From NCBI GenBank assembly GCA_964434935.1, contig CAYSWS010000010.1:1-41855 (forward strand): DNA of 41,855 nt, in the 5' to 3' direction. The notes beneath the pieces are model-generated. The model had not been told where the DNA came from and did not search any database. It saw nothing but the letters and a program-made list of their open reading frames with translations. Position 1 is the stretch's first letter. Each line of letters opens with the position of its first letter. The position numbers and the translations under genes were made by a program. The stretch is from CAYSWS01 sp964434935. GTDB lineage: Bacteria; Patescibacteriota; WWE3; UBA101185; UBA10185. This document shows positions 1 to 7,572 of the stretch, one piece after another.

Positions 1-447
1 GCTTTAGGGCTTTCCATCATCATCTTAACTGCGCTCATTTCCTTATCATTATTTACTGTGCGCTCATCCCTGCAAAGCAAGCTTATGCTGGAAGGTACTA
101 AACTGGCTAACCGTGAGCTGGAGTTGGTGCGGGCTTTAAGGGACAATTCTACAGCCTGGGAAAATGGTTCGAACGGATTTCTAAACCAGATTGCACCCTG
201 TGTGGCAGGGAATCCTTGTCATATGGACTCAGCATCTTTGACTGCGGTGGTAGGCTCCCGCATCATAAGTCCCGGAGCACCGGAAGAAACAGAGATCTTT
301 TTCATTGCTTATGATCCGGTTGACAGTTCAGATCTGCAGCTTACCGATGAAGAAGTCAGGATCGCGGTCACGGTCAGATGGACTATTGCCGGTGAATATA
401 AATACGCCAGACTTTACACTGATCTAACAAATTGGGCTAACAAATGA
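1..447 (+). CDS. Type IV pilin-like protein, 5'-truncated by the window edge
   Basis: The reading frame is open from base 1. The residues before the first possible internal start (GTG at 58) form a strongly hydrophobic stretch (ALGLSIIILTALISLSLF), as in the N-terminal helix of type IV pilins, so the real start and the prepilin cleavage site lie upstream of the window. About 148 residues are visible. The rest is a soluble pilin-head-like region with two cysteines about eight residues apart (CVAGNPC), which could form a disulfide. It overlaps the next pilin-like gene by 4 bases (ATGA), pointing to translational coupling in a pilus operon. Pilin class is inferred from the helix and context; the exact role (minor pilin or pseudopilin) cannot be told. 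Confidence 0.75.
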   Translation, partial: ALGLSIIILTALISLSLFTVRSSLQSKLMLEGTKLANRELELVRALRDNSTAWENGSNGFLNQIAPCVAGNPCHMDSASLTAVVGSRIISPGAPEETEIFFIAYDPVDSSDLQLTDEEVRIAVTVRWTIAGEYKYARLYTDLTNWANK

Positions 448-1010
448 GCATGAAAAAACATTATAAGCAAAAGGGATTCACCCTCATAGAGCTCTTACTG
501 GTCATTGCTTTGATGTCCATTGCTGTAGGTGTCACCGGAGATATCCTGGTCTCTCTTATTCGCAGCTATAATAAAAGTAATGTTCTCAATGAGATCGAAC
601 AAAATGCCAATTTTGTCTCTCAAAAGCTGGGCAAAGAGCTTAGGAATGCCACACAGGTCGTAAGCTTGGATCCGGTGGGAGCTTCGCCTCCAAATTTAGG
701 GGACGCTTTCAACGAGATAGAAATGTTGGATAGGAATGGCACAGCCATTACCTATAAAGTGACTGTCGGCGGAGTAATAACCAGGAAGGTGGGAGCTGGT
801 GCAGATGAAAATCTCACTATCAATAGTCCACCCAACGGTGTGAAGGCCTCCTGCATTGGTGGTGCAACCAATTGTTTTACTTTGATTGGCACATCTCCAC
901 AAGTGGTAAAGATATCCATCAGGATAGAGCAATCAGGCTCCCCCACTTCCAAGGTTTTTCAAGGCAACATAGATATTGAGGACACCATTGTTATCAGGGA
1001 TACCTATTAA
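444..1010 (+). CDS. Type IV prepilin-like protein (minor pilin or pseudopilin)
   Basis: 188 residues. The N-terminus has a textbook class III signal peptide: a short basic leader (MSMKKHYKQKG) followed by FTLIELLLVIALMS, with cleavage expected after the Gly and the conserved Glu at mature position 5. The hydrophobic helix runs to about residue 38 and is followed by a variable head with two cysteines (CIGGATNC). The start ATG overlaps the stop of the upstream pilin gene; a second in-frame ATG lies two codons on. The protein should be processed by a prepilin peptidase (not in this window) and assembled in a pilus or pseudopilus tip. Family membership is clear; the specific minor-pilin role is inferred from position before pilM. 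Confidence 0.9.
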   Translation: MSMKKHYKQKGFTLIELLLVIALMSIAVGVTGDILVSLIRSYNKSNVLNEIEQNANFVSQKLGKELRNATQVVSLDPVGASPPNLGDAFNEIEMLDRNGTAITYKVTVGGVITRKVGAGADENLTINSPPNGVKASCIGGATNCFTLIGTSPQVVKISIRIEQSGSPTSKVFQGNIDIEDTIVIRDTY

Positions 1011-1017
1011 TTTGATC

Positions 1018-1827
1018 ATGAAAAAGTCATATTTTAAAAATCAGGATGGTCAGACTTTAGTGGTTATCTTTATGCTCATGGTCATTGCCCTGACCATTGG
1101 TGTAGCCCTAGCCTCAAGATATATAAAAACCCTGCATGTACTTACGGAAACGGACAATTCAGCCCGTGCCTTAGCCGTGGCCGAGGCTGCTGTAGAGCAC
1201 ATACTGCTGCTACCAATTTCAACTCTGGAGGACTACGCCCAAAATGGCACCTGTACTACAGATTGCTACCTGGAGATTACTTCGGCTGACGGTCAGGTGG
1301 TGAGTGCAACGATAGAATTATCCAAGCTAGGAAATTCCACCGATCCTTTTGTTATAGACCTGGCCACAGATAGCACTTATCAGATCAACCTGGTGGGCTA
1401 TCCCGATAACCAGGATGTGAGCGTGTGCTGGAACACGGTCGACATGTCAGTAACCACCATATTCATCCATGGCACAACCGGTGGTTATTCTGCTGATGCT
1501 TACTCCTATAATCCCACCACTACCTCTCACAGTGATAATAACTTTGATATTGCCGCACCCTCCTTTGGTTATGCTAATTGTTTCACCATAAACTCGCAGA
1601 CCGATCCTGCCATGTTAAGAATAAAAGCTTATTACGAGGAAGGCCCGGCTGTTATTGTACCCTCTTCCGGCAACGCTCTGCCTACACAAGGTATCCTGAT
1701 CGAATCAACAGGAAAAGCCGGTGCAGCAGAGAAAAAGGTGGTTGTTATCATCACAGATCCCATATTGCCACAAATTTTCGATTACGCTTTGTATCAAAAA
1801 AGCACCACACAACCATTGTCTAACTGA
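1018..1827 (+). CDS. PilX-like pilus assembly protein with one N-terminal membrane helix
   Basis: 269 residues from ATG 1018. An in-frame ATG at 976 would overlap the upstream gene by 35 bases and put a non-hydrophobic extension before the basic MKKSYFKNQDGQ leader, so 1018 is preferred. The segment QTLVVIFMLMVIALTIGVAL is a membrane helix resembling the N-terminal helix of PilX-type minor pilins, which often lack the canonical GFTLIE box. The downstream region is Ser/Thr-rich, with CTTDC near residue 76. It sits between a prepilin gene and pilM. Assignment rests on topology and neighbourhood rather than on a diagnostic motif. Confidence 0.65.
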   Translation: MKKSYFKNQDGQTLVVIFMLMVIALTIGVALASRYIKTLHVLTETDNSARALAVAEAAVEHILLLPISTLEDYAQNGTCTTDCYLEITSADGQVVSATIELSKLGNSTDPFVIDLATDSTYQINLVGYPDNQDVSVCWNTVDMSVTTIFIHGTTGGYSADAYSYNPTTTSHSDNNFDIAAPSFGYANCFTINSQTDPAMLRIKAYYEEGPAVIVPSSGNALPTQGILIESTGKAGAAEKKVVVIITDPILPQIFDYALYQKSTTQPLSN

Positions 1828-1850
1828 CGCATTTAGGGTAACATTTTCTT

Positions 1851-2882
1851 ATGCCCACAGTATTAGGACTTGATCTTGGAAAGCACAGTTTCAGAGCTGT
1901 TGAGGTCGAACAGTCCAAGAAAGGAAACATACTCGAACGTTCCGGCGTTTACGATAATCCCAAAATTGACATGGAAGACCCGGCTAAAAACGCCGTTAAG
2001 GAATATGCCCATGCCATCAGAGATTTTGTGCATGATTCAGGCTTTAGTACCTCTAAAGTGATCCTTTCCTTAGAGGAAAAAGAGATCTTCATGAGAGTTA
2101 TCAATGTTCCTCAAATGAGTGACAAGGAGCTTAATAGCAGTATTACCTTCGAAGCGGAACAGTATATTCCCCTACCCCTAAAAGAGGTCAACCTTTCTTA
2201 CCAGAAACTTGACATTCCTACTAACCAAAAAGGTAGGATAAGTGTGCAGTTGGTAGCCGCCAAGAAACAAGTCATAGAAAAATATATCAATATTGTAAAA
2301 GATGCCAAGCTTACACCGATAGGGGTGGAGCCTGAGGCCTTGGCCATAGGCAGGGCGCTGACTACGGAAAACAGCAATGAAGCCAATCTCATACTCCACT
2401 TGGGACTAAACAAATCTCTTATCATCATCACTTTGAAAGGTTTTGTGGTCTTTACCAGAACGCTTTCTATGGGCGGAGATGCCATGACCAGGACCATAGA
2501 ACAAAATCTGAGCCTTGATTACATGCAGGCAGAGGAATACAAGAAAGCGTACGGTTTGAATGCGGATCAGGCGGAGGGCAAGATCTTTATGGCGCTCAAG
2601 CCTTTGTTCGAGAACATCATCGGCGAAGTTGGCAGAGCTCAGGTGTTTTTTACAACCCATCATCCAGGTGTTAATATCAATAGAGTGGTACTTTCAGGAG
2701 GAACTGCCCTCATGCCGGGATTATTACTGTTTATGGCTAACAACCTTAGTATTGAGGTTGAGTTGGCTAACCCTTTTAGAAATATTGAGTTTTCCAAAGA
2801 AATTGAAAATAAGAAAGATTGGCACATTGAGAACGGGCCTATTTTTGCCGCGCCGGTAGGTCTGGCGTTAAAGGAACTTTAA
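1851..2882 (+). CDS. pilM: Type IV pilus assembly ATPase-fold protein PilM
   Basis: 343 residues, the usual length for PilM. The N-terminus (MPTVLGLDLGKHSFRAVEVE) is the actin/FtsA-like phosphate-1 motif, and a second glycine-rich nucleotide-binding motif (VVLSGGTALMPGL) lies near residue 280. PilM is a cytoplasmic FtsA-like protein that binds the PilN N-terminal tail and links the inner-membrane alignment complex to the motor. The gene lies 23 bases after the PilX-like gene and 3 bases before pilN, matching the conserved pilM-N-O order. No pilB, pilC, pilT or pilQ is in the window, so they must be elsewhere. Confidence 0.93.
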   Translation: MPTVLGLDLGKHSFRAVEVEQSKKGNILERSGVYDNPKIDMEDPAKNAVKEYAHAIRDFVHDSGFSTSKVILSLEEKEIFMRVINVPQMSDKELNSSITFEAEQYIPLPLKEVNLSYQKLDIPTNQKGRISVQLVAAKKQVIEKYINIVKDAKLTPIGVEPEALAIGRALTTENSNEANLILHLGLNKSLIIITLKGFVVFTRTLSMGGDAMTRTIEQNLSLDYMQAEEYKKAYGLNADQAEGKIFMALKPLFENIIGEVGRAQVFFTTHHPGVNINRVVLSGGTALMPGLLLFMANNLSIEVELANPFRNIEFSKEIENKKDWHIENGPIFAAPVGLALKEL

Positions 2883-2885
2883 TAC

Positions 2886-3434
2886 ATGGAAACCATAAAT
2901 CTTATACCAAAAGAAGAAAGAGTACAGCAGGCAAAAACTAAGGTAGTTAAGTTGAGTACCATCTTGTCTGTCGTACTTTTGGTCATTGTGGGAGGTGTAG
3001 GAGGTTTTTACTTTTATAAAGCCTATACGTTAAGATCAGAGGTTAAGGCTCTGGATGACCAGATCTCAAACCTAAGAGATCAGATCAACCAATTATCCGA
3101 CATTGAGATCAGCGCCAGGAACCTGTTTTCAAAATCGAACGTCCTCGGTTCAATATTTGATTCCCGTTTTTATTATTCGAAAATGTTGGAAGAGTTGGAG
3201 AAAAGCATCCCCTCAGGTGTAGTGGTAAAAACGTTTGGTTTGAACAAGGACAGTCAGATCTCTATTTCCGGTACGGCGCAAACCTATAATCAGGTGCAGG
3301 AATTTTCAAATAAGTTGTTGGAGAGCCCCCTATTTACTGAAGTTTCATTAAATTCCGTAGGCTTGGAAAAAAGTGAAGAGAAAATTAATTATTTCATAAT
3401 AGTCACTTATAACGAGGAGGTTTTAAATGAGTAA
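2886..3434 (+). CDS. pilN: Type IV pilus inner-membrane alignment protein PilN
   Basis: 182 residues. It starts with the PilN cytoplasmic tail motif METINLIPKEER (the I/L-N-L-x-P element that docks in PilM). A single membrane helix follows at about residues 24-45, then a predicted coiled coil (about 48-75) and a small alpha/beta periplasmic-type domain. The gene is 3 bases downstream of pilM and overlaps the next gene by 8 bases. In a single-membrane cell the C-terminal domain would face the exterior or wall space. Assignment is firm from the N-terminal motif and gene order. Confidence 0.9.
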   Translation: METINLIPKEERVQQAKTKVVKLSTILSVVLLVIVGGVGGFYFYKAYTLRSEVKALDDQISNLRDQINQLSDIEISARNLFSKSNVLGSIFDSRFYYSKMLEELEKSIPSGVVVKTFGLNKDSQISISGTAQTYNQVQEFSNKLLESPLFTEVSLNSVGLEKSEEKINYFIIVTYNEEVLNE

Positions 3435-4320
3435 CGAACAGGAACAAAAGCCGCCAGAAGAAGTGAAAAAGAAAGCTGGCCCCTCTGTTAACATGGAGGC
3501 CATAAAGGGGACTTTGATCAACTACATTGTACCTTTGCTATCAATTGCGGGCGTGGTCCTGATCGTGCTGTTGGTGCTTCTCCCCTCTTATAAAGCCTTG
3601 CCTGATCTGGAGAAGAAGTTGGATCAAAATAAAAAGCTTGAGGCCACGTTGAGCAACAAGCTAGGTAATTTGAATAAATTGGTCGATTTTAAAAAGATAG
3701 TGGAAGAAAATTCTGATCTGGTCAATAAGGTTTTAGTGTCCGAAGGCTTGGTGCCCGGTCTTTTAACTCAGGTTGACAGGATCGCCAGGGATTCCGGGCT
3801 GACCGTAAACAGGCTCAACTACGGTCTCAGGGGCACCACTACAGGTTTAGAACAGCAAGCCGTGTCCTATAACTTGGTGACCATTAATATGGACGCCACT
3901 GGAAGTTTTGCCCAGCTCAAAACTTTTATGAAAGATATAGAAAATGCTGCCAGAGTAGTTATCATCGAAAATTACAGATTTTCTCTTAACGATGCCAAAG
4001 AAGATAACAAGTTAGGTATGAGCTTTGTGCTGGAGTCGCCATATTTATTTGTGGAGTCCAATGCCATAACTGATGATCCGGTCAATCTTGATATCTCTGA
4101 TCCTAAGTTTTTAAACCTCATCAACAAAATAAAAAGCATGAAGTATTACGATCCCTATGCTATAGACATCTCTGTCCCGGTGGAAGAAACGCCTGCGGAA
4201 GAAGCTCCCGCAGAAGAGGGACAACCTGTGGAGGAAGGTCAGCCGGCAGCTGAACAACCGGCAACCGAAGTGGAAGAAGAGGCGCTTACCGGTTCGGGAA
4301 GCGTGCCGGTTACACCGTAG
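3427..4320 (+). CDS. pilO: PilO-like type IV pilus alignment protein with acidic Pro/Glu-rich tail
   Basis: 297 residues, longer than typical PilO (about 200). A charged N-terminus is followed by one membrane helix at about residues 32-54, a coiled-coil-prone stretch (55-85) and a ferredoxin-like PilO-type region. The last 45 residues are a low-complexity acidic tail built from repeats such as EETPAEEAPAEEG. The start is preceded by GAGGAGG, a good SD site inside the end of pilN. PilO pairs with PilN in the inner-membrane complex. The repeat tail is not part of the family core and may be a surface or wall linker (inference). Confidence 0.82.
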   Translation: MSNEQEQKPPEEVKKKAGPSVNMEAIKGTLINYIVPLLSIAGVVLIVLLVLLPSYKALPDLEKKLDQNKKLEATLSNKLGNLNKLVDFKKIVEENSDLVNKVLVSEGLVPGLLTQVDRIARDSGLTVNRLNYGLRGTTTGLEQQAVSYNLVTINMDATGSFAQLKTFMKDIENAARVVIIENYRFSLNDAKEDNKLGMSFVLESPYLFVESNAITDDPVNLDISDPKFLNLINKIKSMKYYDPYAIDISVPVEETPAEEAPAEEGQPVEEGQPAAEQPATEVEEEALTGSGSVPVTP

Positions 4321-4342
4321 ATCATAACTTTTTAAGGCTCAC

Positions 4343-5020
4343 TCACTCCTTTATTTTTTTGGAATTTCTCTCCCGCCACTGTGAGATCTTTTTATGGTCG
4401 CCTGACAATAAGATGTCTGGTACTTTCAATCCGTGAAAATCTTCCGGCCTGGTGTATTGAGGATGCTCCAATCTGTCGTTGGTAAATGATTCCGAGACCA
4501 CCGCCTGGCTTTTTTCCAGAATTCCGGGCAGCAGTCTGGTAGAACTTTCCATGATGGCTAGGGCTGCTAACTCTCCGCCGGAGAGGATATAGTTGCCTAT
4601 GGATACCACTTCATCGACAAAGTTCTTCACTCTGGCATCTATACCCTCGTAGCGGCCACAGATCAGGGTTAGCTCTTGCAATTGGCTGTATGCCTCAGCT
4701 TTCTTTTGGGAATAGGTCTCGCCCTTGGGCGAAAGCAGCACAATTTTATGGTTTTGGACTCTCCTGGCGCCCAATTTGCCGTTTTTTACCAGGCCCAGGT
4801 CATTTAGGGCGTTGTAAATGGGCTCCACACGTAAGATCATACCTACACCACCACCGTAAGGCTTATCATCGACAGACCCATAACTATCAAGGGCATAGTT
4901 CCTTAGATCAACCACATTAACTTGCAGTAATTCCTTTTCCAGACCTTTTTTAAAGGGGAGATATCTTAAATGTTCTTTGATTAATTCGGGAAAAAGTGTA
5001 ATGACATTAAATTTGATCAT
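4343..5020 (-). CDS. trmD: tRNA (guanine37-N1)-methyltransferase TrmD
   Basis: 225 residues from ATG 5020; the longer reading frame to 5038 adds six residues before the conserved MIKFNVITLFPE start and is less likely. SPOUT-family knot motifs are present: YGGGVGMILRVEP, ICGRYEGIDARV and SIGNYILSGGELA, which form the S-adenosylmethionine-binding trefoil knot. TrmD methylates G37 of tRNAs with a G at position 36 (Pro, some Leu and Arg), preventing +1 frameshifting. It is the last gene of the rpmF-to-trmD unit and overlaps the KH gene by 14 bases. It converges with the PilO-like gene, with 22 bases between their stops and no strong hairpin. Confidence 0.96.
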   Translation of the reverse strand: MIKFNVITLFPELIKEHLRYLPFKKGLEKELLQVNVVDLRNYALDSYGSVDDKPYGGGVGMILRVEPIYNALNDLGLVKNGKLGARRVQNHKIVLLSPKGETYSQKKAEAYSQLQELTLICGRYEGIDARVKNFVDEVVSIGNYILSGGELAALAIMESSTRLLPGILEKSQAVVSESFTNDRLEHPQYTRPEDFHGLKVPDILLSGDHKKISQWRERNSKKIKE

Positions 5021-5273
5021 CTTCGCGGCTCTCTTCATTATCTTCTTCGACCAGATCTATTCTCACTCTCACGCCGTCTTTTATGGCTTTAGCTTTGACC
5101 AGAGACCTTATGCTGCGGATGGTTCGGCCACCTTTTCCTATGACCAGCCCCATGTCCTCTTCGGAAACGTCTATCTTGTAGGTTATAAAGCCATTTTGTT
5201 CATCTTCTGTAACCGACATCTCTTCCGGATGTCGTACTAGCTGACCTAAGATGTACTCAATAAACTCTTTCAT
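5007..5273 (-). CDS. khpA: KH-domain RNA-binding protein (KhpA/YlqC type)
   Basis: 88 residues. The central VIGKGGRTIRSIRSL carries the GxxG loop of a type II KH fold, preceded by the IDVSEEDMG strand. This small KH family is usually encoded between rpsP and the rimM/trmD genes and forms a dimer with the Jag/KhpB protein in Firmicutes, where it binds many RNAs. Here it lies 2 bases after rpsP and overlaps trmD; rimM, often found at this position, is absent. The C-terminal 12 residues are acidic. The family call is sound; the precise role in this organism is inferred. Confidence 0.9.
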   Translation of the reverse strand: MKEFIEYILGQLVRHPEEMSVTEDEQNGFITYKIDVSEEDMGLVIGKGGRTIRSIRSLVKAKAIKDGVRVRIDLVEEDNEESREDDQI

Positions 5274-5275
5274 AT

Positions 5276-5656
5276 TTATTCAGCGGGACTTTCTTCCGGC
5301 GAATTTTCTACCGGAGCGTCGCCCTCGGGTGCCTCATCCGCTACAGGTTCATCTTTAGCAGCCGGAGCTTGTTCCTGCTTATCCTTGCCCGCAGCCTTTT
5401 TAGGAGAGTATTTTTTGAATTCGTACTTTCCTTCGATCAGCTGTTTAACAGCCTCAGAGGCAATAGCTCCCTTACCGACCCACTCCTCATACACTTTTTT
5501 GTCTACAACAAAAGGCTGTGCGGGATCGCTGGGATTGTAATGACCAATAATATCAATGAAAGACCCATCCCTTTTTGATCTGGTCTTAGTTACCACTACT
5601 CTAAATGAAGGGGCGTTCTTTTTTCCGAATTGTGCTAATCTAATGCTGACTGACAT
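5276..5656 (-). CDS. rpsP: 30S ribosomal protein S16
   Basis: 126 residues: a complete S16 core (about 1-85, starting MSVSIRLAQFGKKNAPSF, with the IGHYNPS motif) plus a roughly 40-residue low-complexity Ala/Pro/Glu tail not found in the usual 80-90 residue S16. S16 binds 16S rRNA helices in the 30S body and is needed for assembly. The gene lies 16 bases after rnc. A possible -10 (TAGTAT) sits 10 bases before the ATG, so the gene may also have an internal promoter. The tail resembles that of the PilO-like protein in composition. Confidence 0.96.
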   Translation of the reverse strand: MSVSIRLAQFGKKNAPSFRVVVTKTRSKRDGSFIDIIGHYNPSDPAQPFVVDKKVYEEWVGKGAIASEAVKQLIEGKYEFKKYSPKKAAGKDKQEQAPAAKDEPVADEAPEGDAPVENSPEESPAE

Positions 5657-5672
5657 AACGGATGCAATACTA

Positions 5673-6368
5673 TCACAGGCTTCTAAGCTTGTCTATTGCG
5701 GCTTTTGCGGCCTTTTGCTCAGCTTTCTGTTTGCTTTTGCCCTCTCCCACGCCGTACTCATCTTTATCCAAAAAGACACCCACTTTGAAGGTCTTGTCAT
5801 GGTCCTGGCCCCAGGATTCCAGGATCTCATAGCTGGGTGTGATGCTTAACTTCTCCTGCGCCATCTCCTGGAACTTTGATTTGGCGTCTTTATAGCTTTC
5901 GTTTTCGACGATCTCATCAATTTTATACAAGAGCTCCTTTTCCACGAACTTCTGGCAGAATTTCAAACCTTTTTCCAAATATATGGCTCCCAGAACGGCC
6001 TCGAAAGTGTTGGCCAAAATATATTCCCTATCTCGGCCGCCGGTGGTTTCCTCACCGTTGGAGAGTAGTAAAAATTCACCGTAGCGCAACCTTTGTGCCT
6101 CTTTGGCTAAGGACGTGGTCTTAACTATAGCAGCACGGTAGTTTGTGAGGTCTCCTTCCGGGGAGTGAGCGTATTTGTTAAATAAGAATTCCGAAGATAT
6201 AACTTGCAAGACAGCATCACCTAAAAATTCCAATCTTTCATTGGAGGGATTTTTATAATCAGGATGTTCGTTCAAATAGGATCTATGCGTAAAAGCGGTA
6301 ATAAATAGTGAGCTGTCCTTGATCTTGTAATGTAACGTTTTGGATAGCTTATCAATATCAAATGTCAT
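5673..6368 (-). CDS. rnc: Ribonuclease III
   Basis: 231 residues. The RNase III signature NERLEFLGDAVLQ (near residues 43-55) and the second catalytic acidic cluster (NTFEAVLGAIYLEKG, near 115-130) are intact, followed by a double-stranded RNA-binding domain from about residue 158 with GEGKSKQKAEQKAAKAA as the C-terminal helix motif. The enzyme cuts structured RNA, notably rRNA precursors. It begins 3 bases after the acyl-carrier-like gene, a pairing (acp-rnc) conserved in many bacteria, and is followed by rpsP. Confidence 0.96.
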   Translation of the reverse strand: MTFDIDKLSKTLHYKIKDSSLFITAFTHRSYLNEHPDYKNPSNERLEFLGDAVLQVISSEFLFNKYAHSPEGDLTNYRAAIVKTTSLAKEAQRLRYGEFLLLSNGEETTGGRDREYILANTFEAVLGAIYLEKGLKFCQKFVEKELLYKIDEIVENESYKDAKSKFQEMAQEKLSITPSYEILESWGQDHDKTFKVGVFLDKDEYGVGEGKSKQKAEQKAAKAAIDKLRSL

Positions 6369-6371
6369 ATC

Positions 6372-6608
6372 TTAGTCTACCTTTTCTACTACAAGTTCGA
6401 CCAGGTCCATAACGGATTCTATGTTCTCTTTTTCTTCCTCTTCGAACTCTATAGCGTACTCCTCTTCCAGGGCGACAATGATCTCCAGCAGCTCTATCTC
6501 ACCAATGTTGAGGTCGTCTTCCAGATAAGACTCTTCCGTTATTTCCTCAGGATCGACGCCTGTTTTTCCGGCTATGATCCTGGTTATGTTCTTAAAGTAG
6601 TCATCCAT
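6372..6608 (-). CDS. Acyl-carrier-like protein lacking the phosphopantetheine serine
   Basis: 78 residues, the right length and four-helix pattern for acyl carrier protein, with the helix-2 end ALEEEY and helix-3 region matching ACP well. However, where ACP has the DSL motif whose Ser carries 4'-phosphopantetheine, this protein reads NIGEIEL: Glu37 occupies the Ser position. No Ser lies nearby. It therefore should not carry acyl groups in the usual way. It overlaps nusB by 8 bases and precedes rnc by 3. ACP is known to bind non-lipid partners, so a structural role is possible. Family fold is confident; function is unknown. Confidence 0.8.
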   Translation of the reverse strand: MDDYFKNITRIIAGKTGVDPEEITEESYLEDDLNIGEIELLEIIVALEEEYAIEFEEEEKENIESVMDLVELVVEKVD

Positions 6609-7038
6609 TTTTTGTAGCCTCCTTTTTTAACTCCACTACTGTGCCCAACACACCATTCACAAATTTTGACGAAGTATCGTTCCCAAATTCTTTGGCCAGC
6701 TCCACGGCTTCGTCAATAGCGACCTTATCAGGCACACGGCTTTTACCGTACAGTATTTCAAAGACTGCTATTCTCAATATTACCAAATCTACTTTAGAAA
6801 TTTTATCAAGAGGCCAGTCGGGAGCACACTGTTCGATAATGGTGTCAATTTCCTTTTTGTACTTTTTAACACCTGAAATAATGTGAGCTGTCAGATCAAA
6901 ATCAGGAGACTTTTCTTCCAGTAAACTTGTGGACAGTTCTAAGGTCATATCCTCTTGGGATTCGGAAAAGAGCCAGCAAAAGATCGCAGTCAGAGCTAAT
7001 TTTCTCCCGGCATGTCTCGGATCTGATTTTGTTTTCAT
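6601..7038 (-). CDS. nusB: Transcription antitermination/rRNA-processing factor NusB
   Basis: 145 residues, normal NusB length. The N-terminal helix carries an arginine-rich segment (ARKLALTAIFCWLFSES) and the C-terminal half contains the typical sequence IDEAVELAKEFGNDTSSKFVNGVLG (given here in two parts: IDEAVELAKEFG near 108-119, then SSKFVNGVLG). NusB pairs with S10 (NusE) on boxA RNA in rRNA operons. It follows rpmF by 9 bases and overlaps the acyl-carrier-like gene by 8, consistent with one translation/RNA-processing operon. Confidence 0.94.
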   Translation of the reverse strand: MKTKSDPRHAGRKLALTAIFCWLFSESQEDMTLELSTSLLEEKSPDFDLTAHIISGVKKYKKEIDTIIEQCAPDWPLDKISKVDLVILRIAVFEILYGKSRVPDKVAIDEAVELAKEFGNDTSSKFVNGVLGTVVELKKEATKNG

Positions 7039-7047
7039 AAGCTTAAT

Positions 7048-7194
7048 TTATTTTTCTATGTACTCTTCCACGTGAGGTCTCTTGTAACCCTTCTTATCCT
7101 CTGTTTCATTGACCCTCACGGGCGTTCTTTTATAATGAGCGTTCCTTTTTCTTTTGGTTCGACCTTTTGAATGTTTTCTTTTTGGTACAGCCAT
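7048..7194 (-). CDS. rpmF: 50S ribosomal protein L32
   Basis: 48 residues, below common ORF length cut-offs. The protein starts MAVPKRKHSKGRTKRKRNAH, the conserved L32 N-terminus, and lacks the four zinc-binding cysteines, so it is the zinc-free form. It is the first gene of the rpmF-nusB-acp-rnc-rpsP-KH-trmD unit. A TATAAA box ends 7 bases before the ATG and no SD is visible, so the operon mRNA probably starts at or next to the ATG. Confidence 0.93.
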   Translation of the reverse strand: MAVPKRKHSKGRTKRKRNAHYKRTPVRVNETEDKKGYKRPHVEEYIEK

Positions 7195-7201
7195 AATGCC
7201 T

Positions 7202-7207
7202 TTTATA
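7202..7207 (-). promoter_or_regulatory. -10 box of the rpmF operon, leaderless type
   Basis: On the minus strand TATAAA is followed by AGGCATT and then the ATG of rpmF. Seven bases separate box and start codon, so transcription would begin at or within a base or two of the ATG. Confidence 0.5.
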
Positions 7208-7272
7208 ACTTAATTTTCGTTCTTTTGCAACTAATTCATTGTATAACGTAAGAAAAAAATTAAAAGGTGTTT

Positions 7273-7278
7273 TATACT
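7273..7278 (+). promoter_or_regulatory. -10 box for the 95-residue membrane protein gene, leaderless type
   Basis: TATACT lies 3 bases before an ATG (7282) and exactly 6 bases before an in-frame GTG (7285). The 6-base spacing seen at other genes of the window favours the GTG as the true start. Confidence 0.5.
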
Positions 7279-7284
7279 TAGATG

Positions 7285-7572
7285 GTGACGGTTAAATTAA
7301 ACAAAATAGCTGCATTAATGTCAGCTTTGATTGGCTTTGTGGTTTCGATCATAGCTCCTAATTTAAACCTAAACCTTGATTTTATGATGGAGGGTATGTT
7401 CTGGGGATTATCCATAGGCATATTCTGGTCTTTGGTCAGATTCTATCTTCACGGGGAAAAAGGTGTTGCCAAGTCCCAAAAGGAACTGGCGGCGGGAACG
7501 GCGTACATGGCTATTTTCTTGGGCGGATATTTTTTGGGCTGGGGTTTGCAGAAATTATTGCTTCTTTTTTAG
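7285..7572 (+). CDS. Small two-to-three-helix membrane protein, unrecognised
   Basis: 95 residues from GTG 7285, or 96 from ATG 7282; the GTG is favoured because the TATACT box lies 6 bases before it. Hydrophobic segments cover about residues 8-26, 38-52 and 70-93, with basic residues between the second and third. It resembles small integral membrane proteins of no known function, and I see no catalytic motif. Its 3' end overlaps the convergent rsmD gene by 18 bases. Confidence 0.7.
   Translation: MTVKLNKIAALMSALIGFVVSIIAPNLNLNLDFMMEGMFWGLSIGIFWSLVRFYLHGEKGVAKSQKELAAGTAYMAIFLGGYFLGWGLQKLLLLF

Noticed and set aside
1578..1823. Second frame inside the PilX-like gene
   Set aside because: It overlaps a supported gene in another frame with no start signal.
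4321..4342. Possible terminator between the PilO-like gene and trmD
   Set aside because: There is a T-rich end but no stem strong enough to support it.
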